NCBI GenBank assembly: GCA_910577885.1
Contig: CAJTNK010000007.1
Coordinates: 1,006-40,970, forward strand
Direction: 5' to 3'
Length of the DNA stretch: 39,965 bases
From: an uncultured Rikenella sp.
Lineage (GTDB): Bacteria; Bacteroidota; Bacteroidia; Bacteroidales; Rikenellaceae
Part shown: in pieces, positions 32,421 through 39,965 of the stretch
Layout of the letters: each line of letters begins with the position of its first letter
Numbering within the stretch: the first letter of the stretch is position 1
Made by a program: the position numbers and the translations under genes
The notes under the pieces: model-generated
The model's input: only the letters and a program-made list of their open reading frames with translations
Told to the model about the DNA's origin: nothing
Database searches by the model: none

Positions 32421-35400
32421 TTAGAATTTCAAATTCAGATTGACCGAGAAATTGCGAACGAACGGCGTAGTCCCCATATCGTAAGGCGAGAGGGCGTTGT
32501 TCGAGATGAACGATTCCGGATTCCCTTTCCACCGGGTCCCGTTGTAGAGGTAGCAGACGTTACGCGCCGAGAACGACAGGCGAGCCGACTGCAGACCGAC
32601 GTGTTTGATCCATTTTTCCGGGAAGTTGTACCCGAGGGTCAACTCGCGCAGCGCCATGTAAGACTGCGACGAGACGCTGGTCGTTGCGCTGTACATGTTG
32701 CGCATGTGCCAAACTTCGGCCATGGCCGGCTGGATGTGGCCCGCTTTGATAGCTTCCTTGAAGGTCATCCCGTGCAGGTCGACTTCTTCACCGGTAGCCA
32801 TCGAGATGACTTTCGTGTTGTTGCCCGCCTGGTTGCTGAAGACAACATCCGGAATAATCCCGTTGTAGTCGAGTTCGCCTTTGTAGTTCACGCGTTCCAC
32901 CCCGCCGTGTTTCTTGTCACGACCGTAGAGCGTGGCTTTCAAGTTCCCCGAACCGTAAGCGATGTAACCCAAGCTGTAGACCATCGTACCGCCCGACCGA
33001 CCGTCGATCTGAGCGAAGAAGTCGAACGAACCGCTGTTGTTCGGCAGGTTCACCTGCAGCGAGGTGTTGATCCCGTAGACGAAGTCCGGTTCGACGTTCC
33101 CCATGATTTCGGCCAGGTGTTCCTTGCCGCCCCAGTAAGAAGCCTTTTCGCCGAAATAGCCCGAGATGCTGTTACCCAAAACCGGGATATACTGCAAGTT
33201 GGTGAATGCGTTAGCCGCATATTTGTTGGAGTATTCGGTGTTCGATTCGCCGAACGTGTGCTTGTCTACCGAGCCGTTGATGTAGTACATCTGTTTGCCG
33301 TTCCGATAGTCCTTCGGGTCGTCCACGTTGTTCCATACGGCATAGCGGCCCAAGCTGTTGGTCCCGGTCCCGTAGCCGTTCCCGACAACGACAGCACCGA
33401 ACGCACCGCCTTCGAAAGCGATCACCCCCGGAACCCCGGAGACGTTCCAACCACCCCCGTTGGCCAGCTGCAGCGTTCTGTCGCCGTTACCGAGTTCTTT
33501 GACTTTACCGCGGTTGCGGCTCCAGTTCGCGCCGATGTTCCACTGCACGGTCCGGGTCCGGATCGGCGTAGCGTCCAACTGGATTTCCCACCCTTGGTTC
33601 TGGATGTTACCGGCGTTGATGAGCTGTTTGGTCACACCGGACTCTTTCACAGCCGTCAAGGTCAGGATCTGGTTACGGGTATTGGTTTTGTAGTAAGCCA
33701 CGTCCAACCCCAAGCGACCGTCCAGGAAGCGGACGTCGGCCCCGAATTCGATAGAGGTCTGCAACTCCGGCTTCAGGTCGAAGTTCGGCAGAGTCGAATA
33801 GTTCGGCGAAGCCTGCAGCATGCTGCTGTTCGTCGGCCCGTAGAGCGACGACACGGTGTACCCGCCACCGCCGTTTGCCGTAGCGTAAGCATCGGTCCCT
33901 TTACCTACCTGAGCCCACGATGCACGCAGTTTACCGAACGAGAGGATCGACGGATCGATGTTGAACGTATCCGAGAAGACCCACGATGCGTTCACCGACG
34001 GGTAGAATACCGAGAAGTTGTCAGCCCCGTACGGGATCCAGCTCGGATACATCAGCGAGCTCAGCCAGTCGTTACGCCCGGTGACTTCGAGGTAGACCTG
34101 GTCTTTCCACGAGAGGTTGATGACACCGGCCAACCCGACGGTCATCGAGTTCCGCGGCGTATAGCCGACCGAACTCTGGTTGATGGTGATAGCGTTTTTC
34201 GTGTTCGAGAACGAGAAGAGCCCCGGGGTAATCAGACCGCCGTTGGTTCTTTTCGAATAAGAGGTGTAGCGGGTATTCCCATAGATTTCGCCGACCAACC
34301 GGATGTCCAGTTCCAGGTTGTCGTCGATAAAGCGGTTGTTGCTGTGCAACTGTGCGATCCCGTCGTACGAACCCCGGTGGCTACCGCTGACACCGTATTC
34401 ACCCTGGCCGATGTACCCGGCGTTTTTCGTTTCGGAGAAGATGTCCCACTGGTTGTAGCTGACCGATACGTTGGCATCCAACCATTCGGTGAACTGAGCG
34501 TTCAAGCCCAACTGCGCGATGATGGTCTGTTCGTTACGAACGAAGTTGTTCTGGAACTGATCCGAGATCCAGCCGTTCACGTAAGAAGCCAAACCGCCCT
34601 TCTTGGTCCCGTAGGTTTCGTAGGTTTCCGGATTGATGTAGTGATCGACATACCACTGCGTGTCGGTGTTCCGGTTGAAGCCCCAGAACGGCCCGATACC
34701 GGTCGTAGCCCAGTTGCTGTTGACCGTACGTGCGTTTTCGGTATTCGAGTTCGAGTACTGAACCGTCAGGTTGGTCGAGAAGACGTCGTTGATTTTCCCG
34801 TTGGCCGTCAGGTTGAGCGAGTGGCGGCTGAAGTTGTTTTTCTTCATGTTCCCGTCGCCGTTCATATACCCGTAAGAGAGACGGAACGTCGCTTTTTCCG
34901 ACCCGCCGGTCAAGGCTACGCTCACGTTGTCGTAGTTGCTGTTCTGGTACAGGTATTTCCAGTTGTCCGGATAGGCCTTGAACTCTTCTTCCGGGTTATC
35001 GATCCCGTCCGGCGAGTAGTATTTGTAGTACTGGCGTACGTTCTGTCCTTTCATCGACGCGAAAGAGGGCCCCCAAGAGTAAGCTTCGTAGTAGCCCGGA
35101 TCCGGATACAGGTCGTCGGTTTCGTTTTCGTTGAACGGGTCGCCGGCCCCGAACAGGTTCTGGAGCGGGTAAACGTTCTGGTACACATTCCCCCATTCAT
35201 GGGTGTAGTTCACTTCGACACCGATCCCCTTGCGAGCCTTACCGCCTTTGGTGGTAATCACGATGGCACCGTTGGCACCCCGCGCACCGTACAGCGAAGT
35301 CGCCGCAGCCCCTTTCAGCACCGTGATGCTTTCGTAGTCGTCCGGGTTCAAGTTCTTCAACTGGTTCCCGTACTTCGTAGCGTCGCTGTTGACCAGCGAG

Positions 35401-36005
35401 TTGTCGCCCGAGATGCTCGACTGTTCGTACTCCATGATGATCCCGTCGATGACATAGATCGGCGAGTTGTTCTTGTCCAGCGATTTGTTACCGCGGATGG
35501 TCACCCTCGGAGCGGTCGTGATCCCCCCGGAACCCCCGGTCGAGATCTGCACACCGGCTACTTTCCCCTGCAAGGCATTCGCCGGGCTGAGGGTGTTGGT
35601 CCGCGCCAGTTCGTCGCCCTTCACCGTCGAAGTGGCATACCCCAGTGCCCGGTTTTGTTTCCGAGTCCCGAGTGCGGTAACAGTCACAGCCTCTGCTTGT
35701 AAAGCATCGGGCTGCATCGTCACATTGACGGTCGATTTGCCGGCCACCGGCATTTCGAGTTTGCGCATCCCGGCATAGCTGAACACGAGCGTTCCGTTAG
35801 CCACCGACGCGTTGTTGATGGTGTACGAACCGTCGCCCTGGGTCAAAGCGGCGATATTCGTCCCTTTGAGCTGTACGACGACACCGGCGAGTGGTTGTCC
35901 GTCTTCAGCAGACTTCACCACGCCGCTCACCCGACTCTGCGCGTAGGCGGTACCGCCTACGAGCAAGCCGAGGACCAACAATGTTAACAGTCTAATTTTC
36001 TTCAT
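32421..36005 (-). CDS. SusC-like TonB-dependent outer-membrane transporter, complete copy
   Basis: A 1194-residue outer-membrane transporter powered by TonB. Layout: signal peptide MKKIRLLTLLVLGLLVGGTAYA (cleavage after residue 22), CarboxypepD_reg domain about 25-95 (SGVVKSAEDGQPLAGVVVQLKGTN, LVFSYAGMRKLEMPV), a junction QPDALQAEAVTVTALG at 98-113, the plug (ALQGKVAGVQIS, NKSLDKNNSPIYVIDGIIM, VLKGAAATSLYGARGANGAI), and the barrel ending NFSVNLNLKF. It heads the susC-susD operon and has a clear upstream -7 element, so it is the copy now connected to a promoter. The 19-bp putative crossover sequence lies at codons 99-105, between the regulatory domain and the plug, so a swap there would leave the export signal and regulatory domain constant and replace everything that touches ligand. 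Confidence 0.95.
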   Translation of the reverse strand: MKKIRLLTLLVLGLLVGGTAYAQSRVSGVVKSAEDGQPLAGVVVQLKGTNIAALTQGDGSYTINNASVANGTLVFSYAGMRKLEMPVAGKSTVNVTMQPDALQAEAVTVTALGTRKQNRALGYATSTVKGDELARTNTLSPANALQGKVAGVQISTGGSGGITTAPRVTIRGNKSLDKNNSPIYVIDGIIMEYEQSSISGDNSLVNSDATKYGNQLKNLNPDDYESITVLKGAAATSLYGARGANGAIVITTKGGKARKGIGVEVNYTHEWGNVYQNVYPLQNLFGAGDPFNENETDDLYPDPGYYEAYSWGPSFASMKGQNVRQYYKYYSPDGIDNPEEEFKAYPDNWKYLYQNSNYDNVSVALTGGSEKATFRLSYGYMNGDGNMKKNNFSRHSLNLTANGKINDVFSTNLTVQYSNSNTENARTVNSNWATTGIGPFWGFNRNTDTQWYVDHYINPETYETYGTKKGGLASYVNGWISDQFQNNFVRNEQTIIAQLGLNAQFTEWLDANVSVSYNQWDIFSETKNAGYIGQGEYGVSGSHRGSYDGIAQLHSNNRFIDDNLELDIRLVGEIYGNTRYTSYSKRTNGGLITPGLFSFSNTKNAITINQSSVGYTPRNSMTVGLAGVINLSWKDQVYLEVTGRNDWLSSLMYPSWIPYGADNFSVFYPSVNASWVFSDTFNIDPSILSFGKLRASWAQVGKGTDAYATANGGGGYTVSSLYGPTNSSMLQASPNYSTLPNFDLKPELQTSIEFGADVRFLDGRLGLDVAYYKTNTRNQILTLTAVKESGVTKQLINAGNIQNQGWEIQLDATPIRTRTVQWNIGANWSRNRGKVKELGNGDRTLQLANGGGWNVSGVPGVIAFEGGAFGAVVVGNGYGTGTNSLGRYAVWNNVDDPKDYRNGKQMYYINGSVDKHTFGESNTEYSNKYAANAFTNLQYIPVLGNSISGYFGEKASYWGGKEHLAEIMGNVEPDFVYGINTSLQVNLPNNSGSFDFFAQIDGRSGGTMVYSLGYIAYGSGNLKATLYGRDKKHGGVERVNYKGELDYNGIIPDVVFSNQAGNNTKVISMATGEEVDLHGMTFKEAIKAGHIQPAMAEVWHMRNMYSATTSVSSQSYMALRELTLGYNFPEKWIKHVGLQSARLSFSARNVCYLYNGTRWKGNPESFISNNALSPYDMGTTPFVRNFSVNLNLKF
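35692..35710 (-). other. Putative inversion crossover site 2 (inside the complete susC)
   Basis: On the coding strand this is CCGATGCTTTACAAGCAGA, identical to 18728-18746 but inverted relative to it. The GAT codon at 35708-35706 is residue 100. Recombination between the two sites would keep the susC reading frame. Confidence 0.65.
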
Positions 36006-36080
36006 ATAAAAGCATTTAAGTTGAAAAAGGTTAATATTGCTTTACTTGAGTTCCCATTAGGCTCCACCCCTAACTACGGG

Positions 36081-36088
36081 CAAATATA
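36081..36088 (-). promoter_or_regulatory. Candidate -7 element of the active susC-susD operon
   Basis: Minus strand TATATTTG, an exact TAnnTTTG match, with a T6 run about 20 bases upstream where the -33 element should be. The leader would be about 70 bases. This is the only evident susC promoter in the window. I see nothing else of note in the rest of the 36006-36325 gap. Confidence 0.6.
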
Positions 36089-36325
36089 GGAATAGTATCC
36101 CGATATAAAAAACCTTTTTCGCACGATTTTCGGTTTCCGAGAGCCGGATTTTGCCGCGATCGGTCGTATTTGCGGGAGACGGACGGGGTTGCAAAAATAT
36201 TTCCGAAATTTAATCGTTTCGCCCTCAAGGCCTGCGAAAGATGCACCCCCCGAAATCCGCTTCGGACGACCTCTTTTTTCGATTTTATTTACGAAACACG
36301 AAATCCTACTTTTAGAACACCGCGA

Positions 36326-37792
36326 TCACCCCCGATCTTCGACCAGCCGTTTCAGATACTCCCAAACCCGGCCGACGCTGGCGATCTCGACCCGCTCGGC
36401 CGGCGAGTGGACCCCGCGCAAGGTCGGACCGGTCGAGATGATGTCCAAATGCGGGTAGCGGCTCAGAAAGAGGCCGCACTCCAACCCCGCATGAATGGCC
36501 TTGATTTTCGGATCGCGGCCGAACATCTCGCGGTAGACCGCCGCCGCCCGCCGCACCAACGGCGAATCGGGATTCGGCCTCCACCCCGGATACCCGTCCG
36601 TGTGGCACACCTCGGCACCGGCCAAGGCAAAAGTCGCCCCCACCCGGTCCGCAATGTCCCGCTTGGCACTCTCCACCGAACTGCGCTGCGACGTGGTGAT
36701 AAGAATACGCCCCTCGCCCTCCGGCATCTTCACCGAGGCCAGGTTGGTCGACGTCTCGACCAGCCCCGGCATCGACCGACTCATCGCCATAACCCCATGA
36801 GGGACAGCATACAACACCCCAAGCAACCGTTCCTGCACCTCCTCCGGCAACCACTCCTTGAGCGGCTCGAACGCCGGTTCGAGGCCGATCCTCAGCCCCG
36901 GTTCCGTCTGCGCGAACTCCGCCGCAATCTCCTCCGCCAACCGCCTGAAAAGCTCCCCGGCCCGCTCGGCCGAAACCGACGGAATCGCCACCGACGCCTC
37001 GGCCTCCCGCGGAATAGCATTGCGCAGGTTCCCCCCGTCGAACCGCCCCAACCGCAAACCGCACTCCCGGCTCAAACGCCACAAAACCCGGGTCAACAGC
37101 TTATTGGAGTTGGCAAACCCCTTCTCGATATCATCCCCCGAGTGTCCGCCATGCAGCCCCGCAACCCGAATCGTATAATACTGATAATCATCCGAATGCA
37201 CCACCTTCTCAGCCCTATAACGCATCGTAGCGAGAGTGTCGATCCCGCCGGCACAACCGATAAAAATCTCACCCTCGTCCTCCGAATCGAGGTTAATCAT
37301 CCGCCCACCGGTCAACATCCCCTCCCCGAGATTCATCGCACCGGTCAACCCCTGCTCCTCATCGACCGTAAACAGCGCCTCGACCCGCGGCGTACTCAAC
37401 TCCTTGTCCACCAGCACGGCCATCTGCAACGCCATCCCGATCCCGCAATCGGCCCCGAGCGTCGTCCCACGCGCCCGAACCCACTCCCCATCCACATACG
37501 CCGGAATCGGATCCCGTTCGAAATCGATCCGCACCTCCGCATCCTTCTCGCACACCATATCCATATGGCTCTGCAAAATCAACCCCGACTCCCCCTCTCT
37601 CCCCGTCGACGCCTCGCGAATCACCACCAAATTCCCCTTCTCGTCCCGCCGACACGCCAACCCGTGCACCCGAGCAAATTCCTCGATAAAAGCCTGAATA
37701 CGAGCCTCCTTCTTCGACGGCCGCGGCACCCGGGTGATCTGCTCGAACAACTCCCAAACCAACCGTGGCTCTAATTCCTTGATCTGTTCCAT
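36326..37792 (-). CDS. pepD: Aminoacyl-histidine dipeptidase (Xaa-His dipeptidase, peptidase M20)
   Basis: A 488-residue cytosolic di-zinc peptidase that hydrolyses dipeptides such as Xaa-His. Metal ligands and catalytic residues are visible: H76 and D78 in LQSHMDMVCEK, D115 in TLGADCGIG, and the E145-E146 pair in VDEEQGLTGA. The lid/dimerisation region (GLHGGHSGDDIEKG near 215) and the last ligand in IHAGLECGLF (about 433-442) are also in place. Length matches PepD (about 485). The start (MEQIKELEPRLVWELFEQI) is typical of the family. It may complement the POT transporter at the other end of the window functionally, but they are not linked. A family A repeat separates it from divergent ispF. 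Confidence 0.95.
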   Translation of the reverse strand: MEQIKELEPRLVWELFEQITRVPRPSKKEARIQAFIEEFARVHGLACRRDEKGNLVVIREASTGREGESGLILQSHMDMVCEKDAEVRIDFERDPIPAYVDGEWVRARGTTLGADCGIGMALQMAVLVDKELSTPRVEALFTVDEEQGLTGAMNLGEGMLTGGRMINLDSEDEGEIFIGCAGGIDTLATMRYRAEKVVHSDDYQYYTIRVAGLHGGHSGDDIEKGFANSNKLLTRVLWRLSRECGLRLGRFDGGNLRNAIPREAEASVAIPSVSAERAGELFRRLAEEIAAEFAQTEPGLRIGLEPAFEPLKEWLPEEVQERLLGVLYAVPHGVMAMSRSMPGLVETSTNLASVKMPEGEGRILITTSQRSSVESAKRDIADRVGATFALAGAEVCHTDGYPGWRPNPDSPLVRRAAAVYREMFGRDPKIKAIHAGLECGLFLSRYPHLDIISTGPTLRGVHSPAERVEIASVGRVWEYLKRLVEDRG

Positions 37793-37836
37793 CTTTATTT
37801 TGTATTTTTATATCGTTCATTTCTCTATGAATTGCT

Positions 37837-38139
37837 CATTGGCTACGAGCTGGGACTGCCGCTTTTTGAAAAAAGCGGCACCAAAAACTTTTGAGATAGC
37901 ATACGCTACGCCTTAGGCATCCGCAAGCTAATGCTCTGAACCGTTTGTTGGGGTGGCACTTTTTGTGGACGCGCTTAGGCTGCGAAAAACTTTAGGCGCG
38001 CCCACAAAAGGCCACCCCAAAAGAAAGGCTCCAAGGCTCTTGACTACGGCAGCCCATGGAATGCGTCAGCATTCCCGAAAGTTTTTTTGGTTCTTTTTGT
38101 TCACAAAAAGAACAGTTCCATCCCGTATAACCAAAGAAC
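37837..38139 (+). repeat. Family A modular hairpin repeat, copy A5
   Basis: This occupies most of the 37793-38176 gap between divergent pepD and ispF. Parts: left tip GCCGCTTTTT...AAAAAGCGGC, GCATACGC/GCCTTAGGC block, central stem GGGGTGGC (37950) to GCCACCCC (38018) with a sequence of its own, GGAATGC-GTCA-GCATTCC in the right small slot, right tip GTTCTTTTTG-TTCA-CAAAAAGAAC, and the end CAGTTCCATCCCG...CCAAAGAACA. Being upstream of both genes, it is not acting as a terminator here. Confidence 0.8.
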
Positions 38140-38176
38140 ATTGATAAAGAAATGAAAGAATAAAAATAGTAAAAAG

Positions 38177-38659
38177 ATGAGACAAATACGAATTGGAAAC
38201 GGGTATGACGTGCATGCGTTGAGAGAGGAGTTGCCGATGTGGCTGGGCGGCATTCGGATTGAACATAATAAAGGCTTTGTAGCCCACTCCGACGGAGATG
38301 TTTTAGTCCATGCCCTGTGCGACGCGCTTCTGGGAGCATTGAGTTTGGGTGACATCGGGCTTCATTTTCCGGACAATGCGCAGGAATTCAAGGGGATAGA
38401 CAGCAAGATTTTGCTTCGGAAGTGTATGGAATTGGTCGGTGAAAGAGGCTATCGGCTGGGGAATGCGGATTGTACGATTTTGGCGCAGGCGCCGAAATTG
38501 CGGCCCTATATCGACCGGATGCGGGAGACGTTGGCGCCGCTGTTGGGAGTGACGATCGACGACGTTTCGGTCAAGGCAACCACCACCGAACGGCTCGGGT
38601 TTACGGGTCGGGAAGAGGGGGTGGCGGTTTATGCGACGGTGCTGCTCTACCGGGAGTAG
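38177..38659 (+). CDS. ispF: 2-C-methyl-D-erythritol 2,4-cyclodiphosphate synthase
   Basis: A 160-residue trimeric enzyme of the MEP isoprenoid pathway that converts CDP-methylerythritol 2-phosphate to the cyclic diphosphate, releasing CMP. Zinc ligands are D11, H13 (GYDVHAL) and H45 (DVLVHALCDALLGAL); the HSDGD loop (37-41) and the C-terminal TTTERLGFTGREEGVA block that binds the cytidine are intact. Length is normal. The ATG at 38177 opens the first strand directly. It is monocistronic, convergent with gapA across a shared terminator; the other MEP genes are not in the window. Confidence 0.97.
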   Translation: MRQIRIGNGYDVHALREELPMWLGGIRIEHNKGFVAHSDGDVLVHALCDALLGALSLGDIGLHFPDNAQEFKGIDSKILLRKCMELVGERGYRLGNADCTILAQAPKLRPYIDRMRETLAPLLGVTIDDVSVKATTTERLGFTGREEGVAVYATVLLYRE

Positions 38660-38689
38660 GGGCGCCCCCCCTAGAGGGCGGATAAAACG

Positions 38690-38728
38690 AGCTCGGGCGG
38701 CTTGAGAAATTCTCAAGCCGCCCGAGCT
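38690..38728. terminator. Shared terminator between ispF and gapA
   Basis: A perfect 18-bp stem AGCTCGGGCGGCTTGAGA with a 3-base loop and its complement. On the minus strand it is followed by TCGTTTTAT, so it serves gapA best but can stop both convergent transcripts. Confidence 0.8.
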
Positions 38729-38753
38729 TCAAATGAGGAAGTAGCAACAACTA

Positions 38754-39758
38754 CTACTTCACCGTATTCATGTGCTGGATGAGTTCCACCACCTTGTTCG
38801 AGTAGCCCCATTCGTTGTCGTACCACGAAACGACTTTCACGAAACGCGGCGTGAGCTGAATCCCCGCCTTCGCATCGAAGATCGAAGTCCGAGCATCGCC
38901 CAAGAAGTCGCTCGACACAACGGCATCTTCGGTATACCCGAGAATCCCTTTGAGTTCGCCTTCCGAAGCTTCTTTCATGGCTTTGCAGATTTCGTCGTAG
39001 GTAACGTCCTTAGCCAAGTTGCAAGTCAAGTCGACCACCGACACATCCAAAGTCGGCACGCGCAGCGACATCCCGGTCAACTTTCCGTTCAACGCCGGAA
39101 TCACTTTCCCGACAGCCTTAGCAGCACCGGTCGACGACGGGATAATATTCCCGGCCGCAGCCCGACCACCGCGCCAGTCTTTCAGCGACGGCCCGTCGAC
39201 AGTCTTCTGCGTAGCCGTGGTCGAGTGAACGGTGGTCATCAAACCGTCCACCATCCCGAACTTGTCGTTCAGCACCTTAGCGATCGGCGCCAAGCAGTTC
39301 GTGGTGCACGAAGCGTTCGACACGATCGTCTGCCCTTTGTATTCCTTGTTGTTAACGCCCATCACGAACATCGGGGTATCGTCTTTCGACGGAGCCGACA
39401 TCACGACGCGTTTCGCCCCTGCCTGGATGTGTTTTTCAGCCAATTCCTTGGTCAGGAACAGACCGGTCGATTCCACGACGTATTCCGCCCCTACTTCATC
39501 CCATTTCAGGTTAGCCGGATCCTTCTCAGCCGTCACGCGAATCGCGTTCCCGTTCACGATCAGTTTCCCGTCTTTCACATCGATGGTCCCTTTGAACTGC
39601 CCGTGCATGGTGTCATATTTCAGCATATACGCCATGTAGTCAACCGGTACCAGGTCATTGATCCCTACAATTTCGATGTCGCTTTTGGTCAGCGCAGCGC
39701 GGAAAACCAAACGACCGATACGGCCGAAACCGTTGATCCCAACTTTGATTTTAGACAT
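38754..39758 (-). CDS. gapA: Glyceraldehyde-3-phosphate dehydrogenase (type I)
   Basis: A 334-residue glycolytic enzyme that oxidises glyceraldehyde 3-phosphate to 1,3-bisphosphoglycerate with NAD. The N-terminal VGINGFGRIGRLVFR is the NAD Rossmann loop; the catalytic Cys151 lies in SNASCTTNCLAP and its partner His178 in TTVHSTT. SLKDWRGGRAAAGNIIPSSTGAAKAVGKV and the C-terminal WYDNEWGYSNKV are invariant family blocks. Length is standard. It stands alone, with an A/T-rich leader of about 100 bases and the shared terminator at its 3' end. In gene order it is unlinked to other glycolysis genes here. Confidence 0.98.
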   Translation of the reverse strand: MSKIKVGINGFGRIGRLVFRAALTKSDIEIVGINDLVPVDYMAYMLKYDTMHGQFKGTIDVKDGKLIVNGNAIRVTAEKDPANLKWDEVGAEYVVESTGLFLTKELAEKHIQAGAKRVVMSAPSKDDTPMFVMGVNNKEYKGQTIVSNASCTTNCLAPIAKVLNDKFGMVDGLMTTVHSTTATQKTVDGPSLKDWRGGRAAAGNIIPSSTGAAKAVGKVIPALNGKLTGMSLRVPTLDVSVVDLTCNLAKDVTYDEICKAMKEASEGELKGILGYTEDAVVSSDFLGDARTSIFDAKAGIQLTPRFVKVVSWYDNEWGYSNKVVELIQHMNTVK

Positions 39759-39889
39759 AACTTTTGGTGTTTTTATGTGTGTTTTTTACGTTACTCGCGT
39801 CACTCGAGCCGGACGAAACCGACTTTTCCGACTGCAATTTTAATATTTTTTTCTCAACCGCGCAATTTTTCGCCCGCAAAGAGCCGACC

Positions 39890-39965
39890 GGGTAGGTTGA
39901 AAAGGCCGTTCGGCACCGGCCCCGGGGTGCCGCTCGACACTCGAACCGGGCCGTGTCGGCCTTAA
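39890..39965. repeat. Start of another family B mosaic region, cut by the window edge
   Basis: GGGTGCCGCTCGACACTCGAACCGGGCC, the family B GTGCC/GGCAC module with one change, close to the window end and upstream of gapA. Only part is visible. Confidence 0.6.

Overview
The window looks like a chromosomal segment of a GC-rich member of the Bacteroidota, most likely the order Bacteroidales and plausibly a Rikenellaceae/Alistipes-type genome. Signs seen directly are two SusC/SusD outer-membrane uptake pairs, several TAnnTTTG-type -7 promoter elements, few Shine-Dalgarno sequences, a DUF3276 (PUR-like) protein, a BACON-domain lipoprotein and a Bacteroidetes-type tyrosine recombinase. The family or genus placement is inference.

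Layout, left to right. 0.1-5.2 kb: a POT peptide transporter (-), a membrane FMN-binding/4Fe-4S protein (-) and gltX (+). 5.2-7.5 kb: no intact gene; a modular hairpin repeat (family A), a decayed surface-protein fragment and a mosaic array of a second hairpin repeat (family B). 7.5-11.6 kb: a transglutaminase-like lipoprotein and a DUF389 membrane protein (-). 11.9-13.4 kb: DUF3276 protein and an MnmA-type tRNA thiolase (+). 13.8-16.1 kb: a NYN/cold-shock protein (-) divergent from an acidic protein with a duplicated 35-residue module (+). 16.5-18.6 kb: rsmI and a tyrosine recombinase (+). 18.7-24.3 kb: a headless susC followed by an intact susD (+). 24.8-29.9 kb: a PLP aminotransferase (-), a BACON/fimbrillin-like lipoprotein (+), a second family B array and fabI (-). 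30.2-36.0 kb: a complete susC-susD operon (-). 36.3-39.8 kb: pepD (-), ispF (+) and gapA (-).

The most interesting system is a candidate phase-variable nutrient-uptake locus. Just downstream of the recombinase, a susC reading frame of 1097 codons begins abruptly with no start codon, signal peptide or CarboxypepD_reg domain. The break falls at a 19-bp sequence that also occurs, in inverted orientation and the same reading frame, at codon 100 of the complete susC 17 kb away. Inversion between the two sites would move the promoter, signal peptide and regulatory domain of the complete gene onto the silent plug/barrel and its susD, and silence the other pair. The segment that would flip carries fabI and two other genes.

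The second theme is intergenic DNA. Family A (about 280 bp, five copies plus one cut by the window edge) and family B (eight long hairpins in two arrays) both keep the same fold while the stem sequences differ between copies, with changes on one side matched on the other. This points to selection on, or propagation of, a folded DNA or RNA shape.
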